Assembly: GCF_033568475.1 (NCBI RefSeq)
Contig: NC_133122.1
Location: forward strand, 15,504,763 to 15,568,762
Length of the DNA stretch: 64,000 nt
Direction of reading: 5' to 3'
Source: Henckelia pumila
Lineage: Eukaryota; Streptophyta; Magnoliopsida; Lamiales; Gesneriaceae
The position numbers were made by a program, and so were the translations under genes. Below the pieces are notes generated by a model. It was not told the DNA's origin, searched no databases, and was given only the letters and a program-made list of their open reading frames with translations. Shown in pieces: positions 1 to 20,810 of this stretch (position 1 is its first letter; every line of letters begins with the position of its first letter).

Positions 1-691
1 TTTATATATTTTTATGAGAAGACAAAAATTAGTTATGTTTGGTGAAGCTTGAGTTGCTAAAATGGATAATTAAATTGAATATTGAAGGATTCATGATAAC
101 AACTTGATAGGTTGTGTATTATTTGTTACTAGAGCTGGCATTCTGACATCATGATAGTCCAACCCCATCACCGTACATCAAAATAATGCACTTTACAATC
201 TGGTAATATACAAGAGTAAAAAAAAAACATCTAATGCAATGTGAATATAAGGAATTGATTGACTTTCCAGTGAAATAGATTGTTTGATCCATTGTTTATT
301 AATGCGCTGGTACTATGGATTTATTACGAGAATTTACTGTACGCACACAAAATGCTGCATCATTTTAACATGTGGTACGGTAATCCATATGAATCTTTAT
401 TTGTTTTTACCAATGCCATTAATTGTTAAAAATTATCTCCAAATTTCTAGCCAAAAACTGATTTTTTTCATGGTTACAATTTTCACTGAATCTGGTGATT
501 GAATGCCACTTGTCTGAATTTGATCTTATTAATCTTCTTAATATTAGGACTTATGGTATGTTTACCATGTGATTCTTATCAATTTCTGGATGCTTGTAGT
601 ATAATGGCTTACACGAGTTATGAAAATTTTAACTGCACTGACGTATGTCTGGTGATGCAGACAATTTGTTGCAATTTCTTTAAAGACAACC
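1..691. other. 5' flank of the UMP-CMP kinase gene
   Basis: AT-rich DNA upstream of the UMP-CMP kinase start codon. It probably contains the promoter and 5' UTR, but I could not place a TATA box or transcription start with confidence. The small open frames here (up to 72 codons) show no recognisable domain and I do not treat them as genes. Confidence 0.5.
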
Positions 692-9528
<8,837 letters not shown>

Positions 9529-10185
9529 AGCTGTAGTTTCACCCACAATTTTGCAGCAGATTCTGGTCCAGGTACATCGCCAAAATTGCTTTGATGTTCT
9601 TTCACTTTATTTCCTGGTTTTAATTCTGCATATTCGTGGACAAATGTGTAGTTCTTTGATTTTTGATTGTACATTCACCCAGTGCTCACGAATTACAGAT
9701 ATTCCTCTGCAGGTGATCTGATTGTTGCAATAATTTCAGTAAGTCGATGTCTCTTACCTGTTCGTTTACACAGGCTTGTATTTTGCAACTTTTTACATTA
9801 TTTATGATGATGATGATGATGTGAACCGAGTTATAGTTTTGATGAGTTTTTTTACTTTTATTTGTTATCATGTTGGACTGACTAAATGTCATTGGTATAC
9901 AAATTGGGGGTGCATCAATTAAAGTATCTTAGAGAAAATATTATGATCGTTGTACTTTTTTTTTTCTTCTTGATTTAGGTTTTTTCCTGCTACGTTTATC
10001 AACACTAACGCATCATCGACCCAATTTATGACCCCAAAAGAACCATACAGATGGTCTCATTCAGTAACGTTGTCACAAAGTTTTTTCCTAGCTCTTATAT
10101 ATCCAAAAATTTAAATAATGTACAATCCCCTTTTTAATTCCTCACTTTCTATTCACCAACCACCATGACACGATCATGTATATGT
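9529..10185. other. Intergenic between UMP-CMP kinase and ALMT
   Basis: Likely 3' UTR of the kinase gene, then AT-rich sequence with a short GAT microsatellite near 9804-9820. The two flanking genes converge here. No further gene seen. Confidence 0.6.
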
Positions 10186-12925
10186 TTAGCATGACTCATT
10201 ACCCTGAGGTGTTTGTTCCTGGAAACCGGCTCGCTTGGAAAGTTCGTGTACAGATTCAGAAATTCTTTCGACGCATTTAATGATGTCGATGAGCACGGAT
10301 GCAACGACGAGTAGCTGCATTATTTCTTGGAGATTTTGTTGGGGTGGTGGGATGTTTTTGAGGATAGATTTGAATTCATCCGCCGCGAATTTTGAATTCT
10401 TGACATGGGTTTGGATAGATGAGGAGGATGGACATTTAAGAATTTTGATTGCGGAGGCCAAGTCTTGCAGGGCTTTGGCAGATTCTGAGCTCATAGTTGT
10501 GCATGACTTTTGGAGTTTCTTGAAAATTTCTGATGCAGCCTGCATAAATAAATCAATACTCAATCCATCAACCTTTTTTAATGCTCAATATTTATTAGAA
10601 TTGAGATATAGGTGTGCACGATGAGTGTTCGCGACATCAAAACTCTCTCTATATGTAAAATACCTTCCGTTTGGAATTAATGGCGTATCCATGGAGCGCT
10701 TTGATATGGCGGGCACACTCACAAGCAAAGGCTCCAATCTTCAAATATTGTTTCCATGGATGATTGAATCTAAAACCTCCATGCCCAGGTTCCCACCATG
10801 CAAAATTCGCCTTATAATTAAATCACAAAAGCCATATAATTAATTAAGACTGAACATTCTGATGAGTAAAATATTTAATCGTTGATATTGCCGACGAACT
10901 TTGTATTTATCATGGAGTATAATATAAAAAAATTGGTCATATGTTTTTGGTTTTTGGTCCAATATATAGTCAGCGTTCGAATTTAGTCAAATAAGTTGGT
11001 TATTTTCTAAAAAAATTTAGATATCTTCTTATACGTGGAATATTAATGTGACATCGGATATTGCTATCCGTCATTTAACATATAAGGTCGCAAGTGATAA
11101 AAATATTAGCTTACCAAAGATTCCTCGGTGGTCTTCGAATCAAGTACACTTTCACAGCCTTGGAGACATGACTTGTCTTTATTATCCACGGGAGAATCAA
11201 AAACTTCACCCCCAAAACCTGTGAAATTGAATTCATTAATGGCAAGATTGTAGAGACCCGACCCAAGAACTTAAATTTTGTTAAGGAAAATCTGAGAAAT
11301 GCTTCCTAAAAACTCTTTTAAACACTATCATAATCGGATCCATCGAACACAAAAATGGGGCTTACCTACCCTCTAAGTATAAAGCAAGCTTTTCAAGATT
11401 TGTAACAATCAGGTGATGCAAATCTTGACCCGCCCAAACCGGGCAAACGAATATGGATATCATCATGCAGGTTGCCCCGCCAATGAAAATGGTTGCCAAC
11501 CTTTGATGGGCCAATTGCAGGATCTGGCTGACCCGGAAACCCGACACAGCCACCAGTGTGAATGTCAAGATAAATATAAGAACTCCATAATCACATTTCC
11601 TCTTCACGCTCGGGTGAAATCGTGTAAACGTAGCCGTTGTTGCTGTATTTTATGACATATACTTCGTCAATAATACGACAAAAATAAAAAATATACAGTA
11701 ATTACTTGTCCAAAAAGGGGTTATATAAGTATTATTTAAAAAGAATACCTAGGACGAATACCAAAAATGCCAGAATTAGAGGTTGTCCTGTACTGTCTCC
11801 GCAGAGATTGGCTAAGTACTCGGCTCCAATCCCTAATGCACCAGCTAACAGTGTTGCACAACTTCTGTTTAAGCTTTTTGATAAAGTTCCACCTGAACAA
11901 AGTTAACATAAATATTACCAAAGAATATAAAAAGCTATGCATATTAATTAGTACACAATTTTCTTTAACTTAATTTTTCATTACTGAAATCATATAATAT
12001 ATATCATTACAATCAAATCTATCATGCAAATTTGCAGTATGTATTTAACGAAAGTAAGTTTGAAAACAAACCAAAAATAATGCGTATAAGTCAAATTAAC
12101 CACTTGTGTGTGTATGTACTACATTCCAAATCAAATTTGATTTTTGGATTCTAATTATTCATTTCAAAAACTTTTAAATAAAGTCACTTTATAATTAGGG
12201 TAAATTGCATATATCACCCTTGTGAAATCCCGTGTTAGCTAATAACCCCTTGTGAAAATTTTTTAAGCTAATAACCCCATGTGATTCTAGATTTGTAGCA
12301 TACACATCCCTTCTGGCTGACGAAAATGTTCTTGAATTTTATGAACTATTTAATTTATCATTTATTTTATGTAGGGGTATTTTCGTCATTTTTTAGCTGA
12401 AAAAGATGTGTATGCTACAAATCTAAAATCACAGGGGTTATTAGCTTAAAAAAATTTCACAGGGGGTTATTAGCTAACACGAGATTTTACAAGGGTGATA
12501 TATGCAATTTTTCCTTATAATTATATAGTAAATTTGAAGTTTACATGAAATTTTTTTGATATAGTAAATTTGAAGTTTACATGAAATTTTTTTGACTTAC
12601 CGACAGTGAATTCGAACACGACAACAACGGTTAAAATAGCCCACATTCCCGCCTGTCCGAATCCATCATATAGAGGCCTGAAGTAGTATAAGAAAGATAC
12701 TAATGTAAGAGCCAATCCAACTTTCATCGAGTGTACTATTCTTCTTGGATCATCTTCTCCGATTTTCTTGGTCGTTTTCGTAAATTCGACTAGTTTTGAC
12801 CTCAAACTCGTGACCACGCCTTCAAAATAGTCATGCCCGGACGATATAATTCCATGTAATTTATTTTCTTGGTTTCGTGGATTGATCACGATCTCCATTG
12901 AGAGGGATTTTTGAAGGACGACCAT
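10186..12925 (-). CDS. Aluminium-activated malate transporter (ALMT) family anion channel
   Basis: ALMT proteins are plant membrane channels for malate and other anions, in the plasma membrane or vacuole. Exons on the minus strand: 12925-12601, 11892-11749, 11642-11370, 11218-11115, 10810-10664, 10539-10186. The GT-AG junctions keep one frame of 448 residues, typical for the family. About six hydrophobic segments fill the N-terminal half (from [14 protein letters not shown] near residue 69 to [13 protein letters not shown]), with family-like AHQRLATIF. The C-terminal half is hydrophilic and has the WEPGH motif at about 288-292. The donor of exon 3 was placed at GTAGGT, not the GTAAG 4 bp downstream, because only that keeps LEG-FGGEVF in frame. 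Intron 1 contains a Mutator-type MITE. Whether it is aluminium-responsive cannot be told. Confidence 0.92.
12198..12514. mobile_element. Mutator-type MITE in ALMT intron 1
   Basis: A 317-bp fold-back element. The left end GGGTAAATTGCATATATC and right end pair over more than 100 bp as inverted arms (left about 12198-12315, right about 12400-12514). It is flanked by the perfect 9-bp duplication TTATAATTA (12189-12197 and 12515-12523). The 9-bp duplication points to the Mutator superfamily. No coding sequence. Confidence 0.85.
12522..12597. repeat. Tandem duplication beside the ALMT exon 1 donor
   Basis: Two near-identical copies of a ~38-bp unit containing AAATTTGAAGTTTACATG, immediately next to the intron 1 splice donor. 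Confidence 0.85.
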
Positions 12926-13289
12926 GGAAACTAGAGTTGAGACTTGAGAATGAATGTTGTGATGCCCAAAAATTTATGTATTATATAGTATTATATATAT
13001 AAATAGTATATATACATATATATTAATGAAATGTGCAACAATGCACTATATGATCAGCAAACATATTGGGAAATGTGCAATATGACAGGTGAGTAATTAG
13101 TGTTATGTTTAATGCAGTTTGGAGGGTTCTCACCTTCCGTAATCTACATCTCATCCCTTGAAATTACTTTACTCAAAAAAAAATTGAAAAAAAGTTCAAG
13201 TTCATTTTAAAGGTAATATGCACTTTAGAAAATAAAAAGTTAGCTCAAAAGGTATACTAACATAACGAGAAAGGTTTTGTACTAATTAC
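12926..13289. other. ALMT upstream region
   Basis: Sequence 5' of the ALMT start codon (the gene reads leftward). TA-rich at 12975-13022, so TATA-like elements are plentiful but none can be singled out. No gene seen. Confidence 0.5.
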
Positions 13290-13393
13290 AAAAAATAATA
13301 ATAATAATAACAATAATAAGAGAAGAGAAGAGAAGAGAAGAAAAGAAAAGAAAAGAAAGAAAGAAAGGAAGGAAGGAAGGAAGGAAGGAAGGA
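13290..13393. repeat. Compound microsatellite (AAT)n-(AGAAG)n-(AAAG)n-(GGAA)n
   Basis: Runs of AAT, then AGAAG/AAAAG pentamers, then AAAG and AGGA tetramers, purine-rich on the plus strand for about 100 bp. Confidence 0.9.
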
Positions 13394-14076
13394 TAGCTTT
13401 CTTCGGAAAGGAAAAGAAGTGAAAGATATATAGAAAGCTATACCAGAGATCTACTGTGGAAACACATAAATATTATAAGCTTTGATTTGATGATATGAAG
13501 CTAAAAAATTATACTTCGTCACGGAAAATATTCAACAATTTGTTTTTTATCAAAATCTAAAATAGTAAGTTTTTCGTCTCTTTATTCATATACATAAGAC
13601 AAAAAGTGTTCAAAAAATAATATAAAATAAATTAAATATTATTTATCAACGAATAAAATATATTATCAAAGTAATCTCGCACGTGGAAAAGACAGTGGAC
13701 AAGTTTGAAAAGTATTGAAATAAAGTTGATAAATACAACAATCTATCACAGAGAGTAACTTACGTGCGTTTACATCTTTCTGTCACCTACATATATTTGC
13801 TTAAAAAATATGTTGCATTGTTTTCATATATCTGCTGCATTATATATATATATATATATATAGTTATATATTTATTATTGGAGGTGAGTTGAATGTGGCC
13901 GTATTTATCTAATTTGTTTTCACAATGCTATAGCTTAATGTTTATATATTATCATGGGGCAAGCTAGCTATAATTAGAAATGCCCACCGGATCAAGACCC
14001 TAGATGCGTGAGGTCAAGGAATGTACTATAGCTAAGAGAAATAGTAAGATATAAATCTGGTTGAATCCATTTATAA
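13394..14076. other. AT-rich intergenic DNA, no gene
   Basis: No open frame of interest. Contains a short (TA)n run near 13840-13865. Confidence 0.6.
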
Positions 14077-14380
14077 AGATATAATTCATTTCGAAAGATA
14101 TGAAGTTGCGGTCGATTTGATATGATCATTTCGATTTGAATGTACTAGCAAATTAGCATGTCAAAAGATATAATTCATTTCGAAAGACATGGAGTTGCGG
14201 TCGATTTGATATGATCGTTTCACACTAGTTTTTATAGACTGCGACTAGTATCTGAATTTAGTGCTGAATGAATTAGAAGAGAAACACACTATCTCCTAAA
14301 CACTAGTTTTTATAGACTACGACTAGAATCTAAATTTAGTGTTGAATGAATCAGAACGAAAACATGTTATCTCCTAAACT
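14077..14380. repeat. Two imperfect tandem duplications
   Basis: A unit starting ATATAATTCATTTCGAAAGA occurs at about 14079 and 14167. A second unit with ACACTAGTTTTTATAGACT occurs at about 14222 and 14300. Each pair is about 75-88 bp apart with scattered mismatches. Confidence 0.75.
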
Positions 14381-14408
14381 TGGTCATGCTAAACCCTGGA
14401 TATTTGAG

Positions 14409-14811
14409 TAGGGTTGGGGGAAAAATATCGAAATGTCGTAATACCGCATATATCGTACCGAAAAAAACTGTATATATCCAAAATTTCGGTATCGATATAG
14501 GATTTGCAAAATTTTGGTACTTCGGTATATCGAAAAAAATATTAAAAATGTCGGTATACACAATATCGGTATACCGACTTTTTAAATATTTTTTAAACTA
14601 TTTTTAAAAAAAAATATCGGTATACACGGTATCATACCGATATCGTACCGAATTTCGGTATATCAAAATTTTTCGATAAGAATGATATAGATTTATGTCA
14701 TATCGAAATTTCGGTATACCAAAATTTTCGGTACGGTATCGATATCAAAATTTTCGGTACGATATGTGATATTCGTTGAATATCGCGGTATACCGTATCG
14801 AACCACCCCTA
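14409..14811. mobile_element. Non-autonomous hAT-like element rich in CGGTAT repeats
   Basis: Ends TAGGGTTGGGG and (reverse complement) TAGGGGTGG are near-matching inverted termini. The flanks TATTTGAG (14401-14408) and TATTTCAG (14812-14819) form an 8-bp duplication with one mismatch, as expected for hAT. The 403-bp interior is almost wholly variants of TTTCGGTATAC and its complement, giving extensive internal pairing. Apparent small frames inside are by-products. Confidence 0.75.
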
Positions 14812-14819
14812 TATTTCAG

Positions 14820-15867
14820 TACTCTTAAAAATAACAAAATTAGTGGATAACCGATGTATATGATAACCCGATACTGTAAACGATTATTTTGTTAATTTTT
14901 GTAAATTGCTTTGATATAAATTAAAGGTTGTTATTTAATCTTGAAAAAAAAATGTTGGTACAATCCAAGAGCCTACGTCATCAATACTTTCACCGCAGTC
15001 TTCGGGGTGACGATAGATATTGTTTTATTTTCCATTTATTTCTGAAATTATTTTTTTTGGTGGTTTTAAATTATTATTTAACTCGACAAATATTACTTCC
15101 TTAATCTATCCAATTTTCATATTTAATATTATTTTATTATTTCCGTCTAAAATATATAAGTTTATGATTTTCATATAGATTAAAAAAATTATATTGAAAA
15201 AAATATTCAAGAACAACCTCATATTTTACCGTATTTAATTTATTCAAAAAATAGTTTACATGTTTAATATTTAATTAATAAAAGTATATATTTAAAACAA
15301 GAAAAATTCAACTAAAATTAAAAAATAAAATATATGTATTTGGGATAGGATAAATCCAAATGGCTATAATCTAACCAACAGAAATTAGTTGGAGATAATT
15401 AATGATATTTATCTCTAGAAAATCATGACTAATTAGACCATAATTCTTGGGAGTTTAATCCTCTCCTATCAAATGACATGTGTTATTTCTAATTATTTAT
15501 TGTTCTTGTTTTATTTTTCAACTCCTTGGAACTCTACATTTTTTTATTTACTCATCATTTTCGGTTTTTTAGAAAACAAAAAACTTTTGTTCTACTTCTT
15601 GTTTATTTATTTTATTTTCTCTTCTTTCTTTTTTTTTTTGGTTTCCTTATATATTATTATTCACTCTTTTTTATACATGCTTATTCTCACAATTATAGAA
15701 CTAGGAAATATATTATATTAATTTATTATAAATAATGTAATCAAATATTGATTATATATTATAAATAAAAAATAATTATTTGATAACTTACCATTATAAA
15801 TTATATATATTAAAAATTATTATAATACATTTATGTTCATGCTTAGTGGTGAAGCTATGTGGACTAA
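14820..15867. other. AT-rich intergenic DNA, no gene
   Basis: Very AT-rich. Hydrophobic 70-80-codon frames at 15473-15735 come from T-rich sequence and have no domain. I see no gene. Confidence 0.6.
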
Positions 15868-16020
15868 ACACATCTGTATGGATCAAATTCAACAGTCATT
15901 GGCTCGCTCCACATGGCCCTTAAAGGGAATTTTGGTCATCTTTTCTTTTAGACAGGGTTCACAAGTAGTAAGAGAATTAATATCAGACATATCAAGCATG
16001 TCTTCTTCCAACGTGAACTG
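15868..16020 (-). pseudogene. Copia integrase fragment
   Basis: The minus strand reads a stretch with SDINSLTTCEPCLKEKMTK followed by a basic segment, closely matching the integrase zinc-finger/linker region of copia element B at about 57590-57740. It has in-frame stops and no LTRs nearby. A remnant only. Confidence 0.75.
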
Positions 16021-16562
16021 CCTAGTACCATTTCAAACTCATTCCAATCCTCAACAAAAATCATAATATGATCGTTCCTTAAACATAAACAGGGCAAAAT
16101 AGCATAATGAAATTTTCGAACAAAGAACAGGGCACCGAGATTTCTGAAAAAAAAATCGAAAAGAAAGAAAACAAAATTCATAAACACAATAAAACACACT
16201 ACATATGATCTACAAAGTGAGAAAGAAGCCACATTCTTGCCTAAGCTAGAAATCGAAGAATCAAGAGCTCGCTGCGCCGATCGAAGGGCTGGGAACCGAG
16301 CTGGAATCGAGCTCGAACGAAGGGGAAACAACTTGCTCTACTCGCCGCTATGAAGCTACGTCGGAGATGGGAAAAAGAGGGAAGCTGCGGCGCCGAGGTG
16401 GAAGAGAAATGGAGGAGCCGATGTTGAATGTTGGAGGGGAAAGGAGATGAAAATCGGCCTCTGTGTGTGTAAATGATTTAGGCATGAGTATGTGTGTGTG
16501 TGTGTGTTATTTTAGGGATTTAGGATTATGTATTAATGCTGAGTGTGTAGGTGATAGGAAAA
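16021..16562. other. Intergenic, with a GC-richer patch
   Basis: The stretch 16250-16450 is unusually GC- and purine-rich for this window, like a plant 5' leader, but no supported gene starts from it. A (TG)n run lies near 16490-16507. Confidence 0.4.
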
Positions 16563-16570
16563 AAAAAATG

Positions 16571-18414
16571 CTACTGTACCCAAACTTTCTTCACAGTGGA
16601 TCCTTTTCTGCCAGTGTTGCGCTTGGTGTTGTGCAACACGGAGGGCAACACTTGATTAGATTCCCACAAAATATAGTCATTCTTAAGCTTACGACAGAAA
16701 AGCCTGATGTGACCAGGTTTGAGACAATAATGACATACAAAAGGACGCTTCCATTGTTTTGGCTTTGGGACAGAAACATTCTTTTCAACAATGAGTTTCT
16801 TACCTTTAGAAACAGTTGAAGGATGGTTCAAGGAATCGCTACTTTCCTTCACAAATACTGGTATTTTGGAAGATTCACCAGTTTCAAAAATACTTTCTTT
16901 AAAACCAAGTCCAAACTTATCATTCTTACTCATAGACAATAGAGTATCAAGTTTGTTTGAACTTGAATTAAATCCAGCAAGAGTTGTTTTTTGTTTTTTC
17001 AAGTTCTGAATTCAACAAAGCTAATTCCAGATTTTTCTTGCTCATGATGACTTCCAGCCTAGCCACAACAGCTTTTAATTCAGTATTCTTTTTGGTGAGA
17101 GTTGTGTTCAACTGATTTCTCTTGATCCAATCACAATACAACTCCTCATAGAGTTTATGTATACCTTCCAGAGTGTAAGCGTCAGCTACCTGTTCTTCAT
17201 GATCACTGGAATTATCAAGGTTAGAAGCGACAGAGCAAACAGATTTTTGAACTGTGTTGCATCCAGGTGTTGCAACACCGGAGCCAACACCGAGTGGATT
17301 AATCTGAAAATTTTTCTTACTTTTCAGCAAAGCAGTAAAATATATGAGATCTGTCTGTTCAACCTTTTCTTGTTCTTCTTCAGAATCATCATCACTCAAA
17401 GAAACATTCATACCTTTACGAAGGCGATTGGCACACTCATATGCATAGTGTCCATATCCCTTACATTCCCTGCATTGAACATTATCAAAATTTTTACAGG
17501 ACTGACTCTTACCTATATACCTTTGACGAGGTCCTCGAGTATTAGCTGGCTTTTGAGGTTTCTCTGAGATAAGCAATTTAGGAAATTTCGAAGGTTGTGC
17601 ACTTTTCACATCCTTCTTTTCTTTCATTACCTTGAGATAATCAGTGAATTTCTTTGAGATCAAGGCAATCAAATTTTCTTCAAGATCGGATTCCTTTACT
17701 TCCTTTTGAACTTCAGAAAAATCATTGTAAACATCATTAGAAACTTGAAAGGCAATAGACTTACCCTTAGTGTCATCTTCGGCTTCCATCTCCATCTCAT
17801 ATGTGCGAAGAGAACTTATAAACTCATCCAACCCCATTATAGATGTATCTTTGGATTCATCTATAGCACAAACTTTGGTGTGAAATCTTTTAGGGACAGA
17901 ACGAAGCACTTTGGACACAAGTCTCTCGTTCGATATAGGATCACCAAGAACAGATGCTTCGTTTGCAAGGCTATTCAATCTTCCATTATATTCCATGATA
18001 GTCTCTGATTCCTCCATTCTCAATTTCTCAAATTTTGAAGTTAGGAGACGCATCCTTGTCTTCTTGACACTTGCCGAGCCTTCACAATGGGTTTGAAGTT
18101 TCTCCCAAGCATCCCCTTGCACAAGTACAAGTATCAATTAGATTAAACATATTCATATCAACAGAAGTAAACATAGCATTAAGAGCTTTTGTATTATAAA
18201 TAGCCGCAGTATTTTTATCGGCTATCCATTGTGCTCTTGGCTTTGGTCCGGGTATATCATCATCTCTCATCGGTGGTGTCCAACTATCAAGAACACGTTG
18301 CCAAGCCCTGGACTCAATGGGTTGAATGTACATGCTCATCTTCAATTTCCAAGGGTCGTAATTTGTCCCATCCAAAATAGGTGGACGAATTGCACTTGTG
18401 TACGGAGTATCCAT
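16571..18414 (-). pseudogene. Copia gag with two zinc knuckles, two frameshifts
   Basis: Nucleocapsid/capsid precursor of element E. The start is taken at the ATG of MDTPYTSAIRPP (about 18414), just after the primer site. The middle resembles the plant UBN2-type gag domain (ETIMEYNGRLNSLANEA). CCHC knuckles CRECKGYGHYAYEC (about 17450-17490) and CHYCLKPGHIRLFC (about 16690-16735) are visible, with an acidic stretch SDDDSEEEQE between them. An extra G near 18118 and an indel in the A-run near 16990 break the frame. Otherwise well preserved, so the element is not ancient. Confidence 0.85.
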
Positions 18415-18451
18415 AACTAACCTGTAACACAAATCAGGAACTCACTTAGTA

Positions 18452-18471
18452 GTGGTGGCTCTGATGCCACG
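18452..18471 (-). other. Primer-binding site of element E (initiator Met-tRNA)
   Basis: The minus strand reads TGGCATCAGAGCC two bases after the LTR end, one mismatch from the common plant copia primer site TGGTATCAGAGC. Confidence 0.8.
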
Positions 18472-19306
18472 TGAAAGAAACTGTGTATGTGGTTCGTTAT
18501 GTAAAATAGGCAGTGTTGTACTTCGTGTTGTAACACCAAAGATAACACAGTGCAGCGGAAATTTAAAGCGTAAATAAAACACAAGTAATTAATCTTGCAC
18601 GAGTACAAAAACTCGTGCGGGTGCCTTAGGGCTAAATATCACTAGTAAACGTAAGATCAGTCTTACAAAGATAATCCTAGTGATTTTACGAAAAGTCAGT
18701 AAATCCTAAATTTCTCAACAAGTTGAGAAATCAAACTTGCATCCTAAACAAATCAGAGTAAAGATAATAGATGCAACTCCCGTAGCCTAAAATTGAAGAG
18801 ATAGAAAAGATCTTCAACAACTCAGTTCCCACAGTGTTGTCTCTAATGTCTTCAACATGAACGGCAATACGGGGACAAGCAACAACAAAGGTTGCAAAAC
18901 CCTGCTTCAAAAATCTTCAATTCTTCAAGAGAATTCTTCAATGGTTACGCAACTGTGTGTACGTCTGAAGCTCTCATAATCTTGTGCGTGAAAACCCCCT
19001 TTTATAGATTAGCATCCAAGTCTTGAAGGTTTCCTTAGATAGAGTCCTACATAAATAAGTAAACATGTTTTAGTAGGAATAAAACTCTATCAAATCTTGC
19101 AAATCAAATCTTGATAATATCGAATAATATTATATATAATAATCACCTTATCAAGACCCGATTTAAGCTTGGCAAATATATATCTTAACATATTCGAGAT
19201 ATACACAAGATATTTACCAAATATTTGATCTTGTCTAGAAAGCTAAATCTTATAATATTCAATTTATTAAGGGCCGAAATATCAAGGAATTAAATTCCTT
19301 TCAACA
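18472..19306 (-). repeat. 5' LTR of element E
   Basis: 835 bp. On the minus strand it starts TGTTGAAAGGAATTTAATTC and ends TTTCTTTCA, next to the primer site. Only one copy lies in the window. Confidence 0.75.
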
Positions 19307-20506
19307 TTATCGTTAGAAGCACGAACATCTTATGATGTGGTGTTCTGTAGTGTATAATCATGAATCTTGAAGAAATTTTTGCATGTTTTTTGTCGATACT
19401 CACAAATATATCCATCAAAATACGCCCACTACAGATCAAGGTCACAAACATATGCTTCTTGTATTTATAACAACCAAAAAAATGCAAGGTTGTAAAAACC
19501 ACTTCGAGATTTTAGTTTCGATATAATCAATAAAAACATAACATTCAATGCAATAAGATAAAAAAAAAATGAAGATCATAGCTTTATTAATAACCCATTC
19601 TGCAACAAAAAAATCACAAATCCACACTTTTAAGTAGCAAATTCGAATACTATAAAGACTATCCATATAATATTTATATTAATCCATTACTAAACTATAA
19701 AAATTAGCAATAAAATTGTTATAATCAAGAACAATAACGAATTTCAGATAATAAATCTATAATTGATTGAGATGAACCGCAGACCCACTGAGATAAGTAA
19801 AACCTAATTATTAATCATCAACTCTGTATAATTCAAACGATGTACGAAACTTCAACATAACCACCACACAATAAACAAAAACCTCAAAGAATCACTGAAT
19901 TGGAGAGTCTAAAAAAAGAAACAATCGTCAAGATCAAATTACATCTAAAAAGTTTCTTAATTTTTCCAGTAAAAAAACTTACCTTGAAGTCATTATTTCG
20001 ATGTCGGTTCTACACAGAGATTTTTTTAAATCCGACCCTTCTTCACTTTAAACTCCTTTTGCTTTATTTTTTTGCGCCAAACTTCGACGCAAATGTATAT
20101 ATTGTTGATGGTTTAGCCATTAATGGTGGAATAGAAGGAGGTTGGGGAGACAGGAGATTGAAGGAGAGAGATTGCTATTAAATATATATATTGTTGGTTA
20201 ATGGATTTCTAAAATATTTGAGGGTAATTTCGTAATTTACCTCAATTAGAGGGTTCAAAAAAATTACAGTGTTTTCTCAAGCAGTTGGAACACAAAAAGT
20301 CTGAAGCAGGGACTGACAGCAAATTTTGTGTTTCTATTGGGAATTTATTGATCATTCCCCCTTTATTTATCTTGGAATGGTATATCTTTTAGATTTTTCG
20401 TTGTTATTTTTATGATTATTTTTAATTAAGTTAAATGTATGCTTAAGCTTCTGATTAGTAGATGATCTCTGTGCGAGTCATTATACTATTACTTGTATAC
20501 TATAAA
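19307..20506. other. AT-rich intergenic DNA, no gene
   Basis: No supported gene. The 93-codon frame at 19900-20181 has no recognisable domain. Confidence 0.55.
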
Positions 20507-20810
20507 GGGAAAATAAGTTTTTTGGTCCAATAACTTTACTTCTTTTCGATTTTGGTCCATTAACTTTTTTGATGTGGGTTTTGGTACACTAACTTTGCAT
20601 TTTCAGTGTTTTTGGTCCAATTGCATATGTGTCAGTTTTTTACTGGTCCACTTCATCAGCCATGGACCTATCAGAATTAATTGACACGCATGCAGTTGGA
20701 CCAAAAAACACTGAAAATGCAAAGTTAGTGTACCAAAACCCATATCTAAAAAGTTAATGGACCAAAACCAAAATATGGACATGTTATTGGACCAAAAAAC
20801 TTATTTTTTC
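20507..20810. mobile_element. Mutator-type MITE, 304 bp
   Basis: Long inverted arms starting GGGAAAATAAGTTTTTTGG and its counterpart. Flanked by the perfect 9-bp duplication TACTATAAA (20498-20506 and 20811-20819). Both arms carry repeated TTGGTCCA/TGGACCAA motifs. No coding sequence. It sits exactly at the left edge of kinase-locus copy 1. Confidence 0.88.

Larger units (their letters stand above)
16563..19306 (-). mobile_element. Truncated copia element E: 5' LTR plus gag
   Basis: On the minus strand: an 835-bp LTR (19306-18472), a Met-tRNA primer site, then gag ending abruptly near 16563. Protease, integrase, RT and the 3' LTR are missing. The breakpoint lies beside an A-rich run at 16560-16569. 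Confidence 0.8.

Noticed and set aside
14367-14607. Small frames on both strands at 14.4 kb
   Set aside because: They are translations of the CGGTAT repeat array of a hAT-type element.
15473-15735. Hydrophobic frames of about 70-80 codons
   Set aside because: T-rich low-complexity sequence giving Phe/Leu/Ile runs; no start context or homology.
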